A stretch of 9,549 bases of DNA from an uncultured Lachnospiraceae bacterium (GTDB lineage: Bacteria > Bacillota > Clostridia > Lachnospirales > Lachnospiraceae): positions 1 through 9,549 of the forward strand of contig CAJLUP010000069.1 in assembly GCA_905209865.1 (NCBI GenBank), given 5' to 3'. A program made the position numbers and the translations under genes. Below the pieces are notes generated by a model. The model saw only the letters and a list, made by a program, of their open reading frames with translations, did no database searches and had not been told where the DNA came from. Below, piece after piece: positions 7,093 to 9,549 of the stretch. Each line of letters starts with the position of its first letter. Position 1 is the first letter of the stretch.

Positions 7093-7459
7093 TGTGTTAA
7101 GCAAAACGATAAGCCGGGTTATGTCGTGGACAATCATCTATCTAGGCACGACGTTGCCGCCGTGCTCAAGCGACCTACCTGAAGCGTGACGGGCCGCCAC
7201 ATTGCTTCTATCCGGTCTTGCTTCGAATGGGGTTTACATGTGCCCTCTCCGTTACCGCAGAGGCGGTAGTCTCTTACACTGCCTTTCCACCCTTACGCCG
7301 GCAATGAAACGCATTGCTGACGCGGTATATTTCTGTTGCACTGGCCTGGGAGTCACCTCCACCGGACGTTATCCGGCATCCTGCCCTATGAAGCCCGGAC
7401 TTTCCTCGTCTGCCGCCTTTCGGCATCTGCATCCGCGATTGTCTGTCTTACTTAACACA
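7093..7459 (-). ncRNA. rnpB: RNase P RNA component, type A
   Basis: The catalytic RNA of RNase P, which matures tRNA 5' ends. Read on the minus strand it contains the universal signatures: GAGGAAAGTCCGGGC (plus 7393-7407), CATAGGGCAG, CCAGTGCAACAGA, AAGGGTGGAAAGG, a TAGATAGATGATTGTCC segment, and the closing CATAACCCGGCTTATCG (plus 7107-7123). The overall order and the CCAGTGCAACAGA/AAGGGTG blocks resemble the ancestral type A RNA of E. coli rather than the Bacillus type B. The ends are set by helix P1: minus-strand TGTGTTAAGTAAGAC (7459 down to 7445) pairs with the segment 7107 down to 7093 over 15 positions, two of them G-U. The 3' strand of P1 is followed by TTTTATTT, so P1 plus this U-rich tract may itself terminate transcription. 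Exact processed ends could differ by a few bases. Confidence 0.97.
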
Positions 7460-7466
7460 GTATTTG

Positions 7467-7495
7467 ATTATACTATTTTCCCACTCCTTCGTCAA
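7467..7495 (-). promoter_or_regulatory. rnpB promoter, overlapping the 3' end of rnhA
   Basis: Minus-strand TTGACG (7490-7495), an exact 17-bp spacer and TATAAT (7467-7472) give a near-consensus sigma-A promoter. The -10 ends 7 nt before the inferred 5' end of rnpB. The -35 hexamer is made of rnhA coding bases (the Val-Asp-Glu codons near its end), and the rnhA stop TAG (7473-7475) abuts the -10. Confidence 0.9.
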
Positions 7496-7952
7496 CAAGA
7501 AGTGTATCTCCATCTGCCGCCGAGGTAGCAAGCAGATCACATCTTTCATTTTGCGGGTGTCCGTCATGTCCTTTTACCCAATGAAAAGATACCTCATGTT
7601 TTTCTTTCGCCGCCAAAAGCCGTTTCCAAAGATCCGGATTCTTCACCGGTTCATTTTTCCCGCGCTTCCATCCTTTTTTAATCCATCCGTCTACCCAATG
7701 CTGGTTAAACGCGTTTACTACATACTGTGAATCTGAATAAACTTCCACCTCACACGGACGATTCAGCGCCTCTAGTCCTGCGATCACCGCCATCAGTTCC
7801 ATCCTGTTATTTGTCGTTCTGACGTATCCTTGAGACAACTCCTTTGTATGGAGAACTCCCTTCGTATCAATATACTCCAAAACAGTCCCATACCCTCCCG
7901 GGCCGTCAGGATTGCCTCTCGCGGCTCCATCTGTATATATTTTCACCTGCAT
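7473..7952 (-). CDS. rnhA: Ribonuclease HI
   Basis: Cleaves the RNA strand of RNA-DNA hybrids (R-loops, replication primers). The 159 residues are close to the 155 of E. coli RNase HI. The catalytic set is D8 (YTDGAARGNP), E52 (TTNNRMEL), D74 (YSDSQYV) and D139 (NERCDLLA), plus H129 in WVKGHDGHP. A Trp- and Lys-rich basic protrusion (WVDGWIKKGWKRG, 86-98) for substrate grip is present, as in E. coli-type enzymes. About five extra residues sit in the first beta hairpin region (27-41). I chose the ATG at 7952 because the family sequence begins at once (MQVKIYTDG). The in-frame ATG at 8012 would add 20 charged residues that merely overlap the preceding gene. AGGAAGGA (7964-7971) lies 11 nt upstream. 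The start overlaps the stop of the MBL-fold gene by 10 nt, implying coupling. Confidence 0.97.
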   Translation of the reverse strand: MQVKIYTDGAARGNPDGPGGYGTVLEYIDTKGVLHTKELSQGYVRTTNNRMELMAVIAGLEALNRPCEVEVYSDSQYVVNAFNQHWVDGWIKKGWKRGKNEPVKNPDLWKRLLAAKEKHEVSFHWVKGHDGHPQNERCDLLATSAADGDTLLVDEGVGK

Positions 7953-8644
7953 ATAAATGTCTGTCCTTCCTGTTCGATCTTTACGATCCTGTCCTGATAA
8001 TCTTTCGTACACTCTTCAAGCATCAGGCGGCCGCACACATCATAATTTCCCCAAAAATGCATCGGAAACACCTGTTTTGTTTCCGTCCGCTTCATAAAAC
8101 AATCTATTCCAAAGCAATACTGTTCGCCCAGCCTCGGATCAACCGGAACAAATGCCGCGTCGATCTTTTCTCCACAGATTTTATTGATTTCCGTCTGATA
8201 GGAACGGCGCATCTTCTTGTTATAATCCTCGGATTCTCCTTCCCAATGCCACCAATTCAGATCTCCCGCATGGTACATCGTCTGATCGCCATAACGAACC
8301 AGAAACGCAACTCCTTCATCGTTCGAGCGAAGCGTCCGCACATAACATCCATCTATCTTCTGTTCTTCTCCCGCAGACATATATATGACATTTTCCTCAT
8401 CTTCCTGCCTCGTAACTGATCCACGCACGTCTGAAGAAAGAATATACCGGGATTGGGAAACGATTTCTTTCAATCTGAAAATATCCTCATTATAATGATC
8501 GTGATGCCGATGGCTTACAAAAACAAAAAGCTTTTTTTCCGGATTCATTTGCGGAATCGTTCCTTTATAGTAATCAAACAGAAAAAGCGCGTCCGCTGTC
8601 TCCACAAGGAAACCACTGTGTCCGATATATGTTACCTTCATCAT
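7943..8644 (-). CDS. Metallo-beta-lactamase-fold hydrolase (COG2220-like)
   Basis: A 233-residue metal-dependent hydrolase of the metallo-beta-lactamase fold, closest in pattern to the COG2220/UlaG-like group. The N-terminus IGHSGFLVET (7-16) is characteristic. The metal motif HxHxDH is SHRHHDHYN with H45, H47, D49 and H50. Further ligands are probably H125 and D128 in YHAGDLNWW and H196 in FPMHFWGN. There is no signal peptide, so it is probably cytoplasmic. The substrate is unknown: members act on lactones, phosphodiesters and other compounds, and nothing here tells which. The start ATG (8644) shares four bases (ATGA) with the stop of the upstream MogA-like gene, with GGAGAG about 12 nt before it; a second ATG follows directly at 8641. 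The 3' end overlaps rnhA by 10 nt. Confidence 0.88.
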   Translation of the reverse strand: MMKVTYIGHSGFLVETADALFLFDYYKGTIPQMNPEKKLFVFVSHRHHDHYNEDIFRLKEIVSQSRYILSSDVRGSVTRQEDEENVIYMSAGEEQKIDGCYVRTLRSNDEGVAFLVRYGDQTMYHAGDLNWWHWEGESEDYNKKMRRSYQTEINKICGEKIDAAFVPVDPRLGEQYCFGIDCFMKRTETKQVFPMHFWGNYDVCGRLMLEECTKDYQDRIVKIEQEGQTFICR

Positions 8645-9105
8645 AAATTAATACTCTCCACAACTTGTACAACTTCAGATAAGATATATTCCATATCTTC
8701 TTTTGCCGTTTTGGCACTTTCCGGCAGATTCACAATCAGCGTATGTTTCCGAATGCCTGCTGCCATACAGTCAAGCATCGCTTTTTTAGAGTATCTGAGA
8801 TTATATGCTCTAAGCGCTTCAGGTATTCCCGGCAAAAGCTGCTCTGAAACCTCCTTTACTGCCCTTGGAGCACAATCCTGTTCTAAATACCCTGTTGCTC
8901 CCGTTGTTATGATCAATTCAATGGAACCTGAATCTGCCAACTGGCGGAAAACGGTAGAAAGGACCTCCTGGTCTCTCGGAAGTACCCCCGCCGCCTTTAC
9001 TTCCAGCCTGTTTTGTTCCAACATACGCTTTAACGCCTCTCCGGCCGCACTTTTTTTCTTTGCTTCATAACTTTCTGTATCGATCGTAAATATTGCTGCT
9101 CTCAT
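8641..9105 (-). CDS. MogA/MoaB-like molybdopterin-binding domain protein, divergent
   Basis: A 154-residue stand-alone protein of the MogA/MoaB (MPTase-like) fold, the family that adenylylates or binds molybdopterin during molybdenum cofactor synthesis. Visible motifs: ITTGATGYLEQDCAP at 66-80, corresponding to TTGGTGxxxRDVTP, with D77 matching the conserved Asp; LPGIPEALR at 91-99; and GIRKHTLIVNLPES at 117-130, corresponding to the GxRGxTLIxNLPGS block. D45 (LPRDQEVL) is a candidate for the second conserved Asp. The opening segment is unusual: the family's SDSR...D-SG stretch reads TIDTESYEAKKKSAAGE here, and the first Gly-Gly of GGTG is Gly-Ala. No other molybdenum cofactor gene is in the window, so molybdopterin function is an inference from fold only. 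AAAGGGG lies 10 nt before the ATG. The stop overlaps the MBL start by 4 bp. Confidence 0.8.
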   Translation of the reverse strand: MRAAIFTIDTESYEAKKKSAAGEALKRMLEQNRLEVKAAGVLPRDQEVLSTVFRQLADSGSIELIITTGATGYLEQDCAPRAVKEVSEQLLPGIPEALRAYNLRYSKKAMLDCMAAGIRKHTLIVNLPESAKTAKEDMEYILSEVVQVVESINL

Positions 9106-9159
9106 CTTTTCGTAACCCCTTTCTTTTGTTTCCCTCTAAATGAATGACCGGCATCCGTA

Positions 9160-9531
9160 TCAATCTGACAATATCCTTTCTGCAATCCGGTTTGCCTGTT
9201 CATAGATTCCTTCTACGTCTTCCCCTATTTCAAATATACCGTCCCGATAAACGATTTTCCCGTTTATCATCGTCATTTTCACATTCATCTTACTTGCACT
9301 GTACACAATATTTTTCTCAATATTCTGAATAGGCTGCATATTCGGCTGCATGAGATTTATCATAATCAAATCTGCGCATTTTCCTTCTGCCAGTATATCA
9401 CAGTTGTCAAGTCCCATTGCATGCGCTCCGTTTACCGTCGCCATTTTTAGAACTTCTGCCGCCGGGACCGCCTCCGGATCATTGTGAATGGCTTTCTGAA
9501 GTCCTGTAACAAGAAACATCTCTTTAAACAT
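9160..9531 (-). CDS. C-terminal fragment of a TrzA/MtaD-type amidohydrolase; in-frame stop upstream, possibly broken
   Basis: The C-terminal 123 residues of a metal-dependent amidohydrolase of the kind that includes MTA/SAH deaminase, TRZ/ATZ chlorohydrolases and SsnA; members deaminate or dechlorinate ring compounds. Visible are LDMFKEM across the ATG at 9531, a helix AAEVLKMATVNGAHAMG (24-40), and the closing composite beta domain with LAEGKCADLIMINL (47-60) and MINGKIVYRDG (88-98). The catalytic barrel with its His and Asp ligands is absent, because complete members have well over 400 residues. Family similarity continues upstream of the ATG (Asn-Gly-Leu-Asp), so that Met is internal, yet a TAG stands in frame at 9544-9546. 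The gene may therefore be a pseudogene, or the last few bases may be wrong. It ends 54 bp upstream of the MogA-like gene on the same strand, with no terminator seen between. Confidence 0.75.
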   Translation of the reverse strand: MFKEMFLVTGLQKAIHNDPEAVPAAEVLKMATVNGAHAMGLDNCDILAEGKCADLIMINLMQPNMQPIQNIEKNIVYSASKMNVKMTMINGKIVYRDGIFEIGEDVEGIYEQANRIAERILSD

Positions 9532-9549
9532 ATCAAGACCATTCTAATT

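Noticed and set aside
7202..7528. Plus-strand open frame across rnpB
   Set aside because: It is antisense to a structured RNA with all RNase P signatures and has no protein motif.
7953..8012. Extended rnhA start at 8012
   Set aside because: The added 20 residues are the shadow of the MBL C-terminus in another frame. The RNase HI fold starts at the ATG at 7952.
7844..9070. Long plus-strand open frames at 7844-8419 and 8453-9070
   Set aside because: They lie antisense to well-supported rnhA, MBL and MogA-like genes, have no recognisable motifs or ribosome sites, and contain the Phe/Ser/Leu-rich composition typical of reverse-strand shadows.
9532..9549. Pyrrolysine read-through at the TAG in the amidohydrolase
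   Set aside because: Pyrrolysine use is confined mainly to methylamine methyltransferase settings, and nothing in this window suggests it. Decay or an edge error is simpler.

Overview
The window reads as ordinary chromosomal DNA from a low-to-mid GC Clostridium-group Firmicute, most likely a member of the Lachnospiraceae. This is inferred from gene content (RqcH, a DUF815 ATPase beside a fused PheA, a pyrBI-type aspartate carbamoyltransferase, a type A RNase P RNA), purine-rich Shine-Dalgarno sites and sigma-A-like promoters. No species can be named. I see no insertion sequence, phage gene, CRISPR array, tRNA or rRNA.

Layout from left to right. (1) The 3' nine-tenths of an rqcH gene (NFACT family, ribosome quality control) enters from the left edge on the plus strand. 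(2) A bidirectional hairpin terminator separates it from a convergent minus-strand pair: pheA (chorismate mutase/prephenate dehydratase) followed 43 bp later by a DUF815 AAA-type ATPase of unknown role. (3) Diverging from pheA, a plus-strand pyrB-pyrI operon encodes the catalytic and regulatory chains of aspartate carbamoyltransferase. It has a recognisable promoter and a very short leader. (4) A second bidirectional hairpin separates pyrI from a convergent minus-strand DAHP synthase gene (aroF type). (5) Upstream of that lies rnpB, the RNase P RNA, on the minus strand, with a near-consensus promoter inside the 3' end of rnhA. (6) The right end is a minus-strand row with overlapping ends: an amidohydrolase fragment, a MogA/MoaB-like protein, a COG2220-type metallo-beta-lactamase-fold hydrolase, and rnhA (RNase HI).

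How the genes work together: the DAHP synthase and PheA are the first and late steps of phenylalanine synthesis, but they are separately transcribed here, with the pyrimidine operon between them. No T-box, PyrR attenuator or other riboswitch is visible in their short leaders. rnhA and rnpB are both RNA-processing genes and are physically interlocked. The MogA-like, MBL and rnhA genes are probably translationally coupled.

The points most worth a second look are a 41-bp degenerate tandem duplication of the 3' end of the DUF815 gene lying out of frame past its stop, a matching degenerate repeat past the rqcH stop, an in-frame TAG in a conserved part of the amidohydrolase at the right edge, the DR-to-ER change in RqcH, and the uncharacterised DUF815 and MogA-like/MBL genes. 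I did not find a convincing new multi-gene system.
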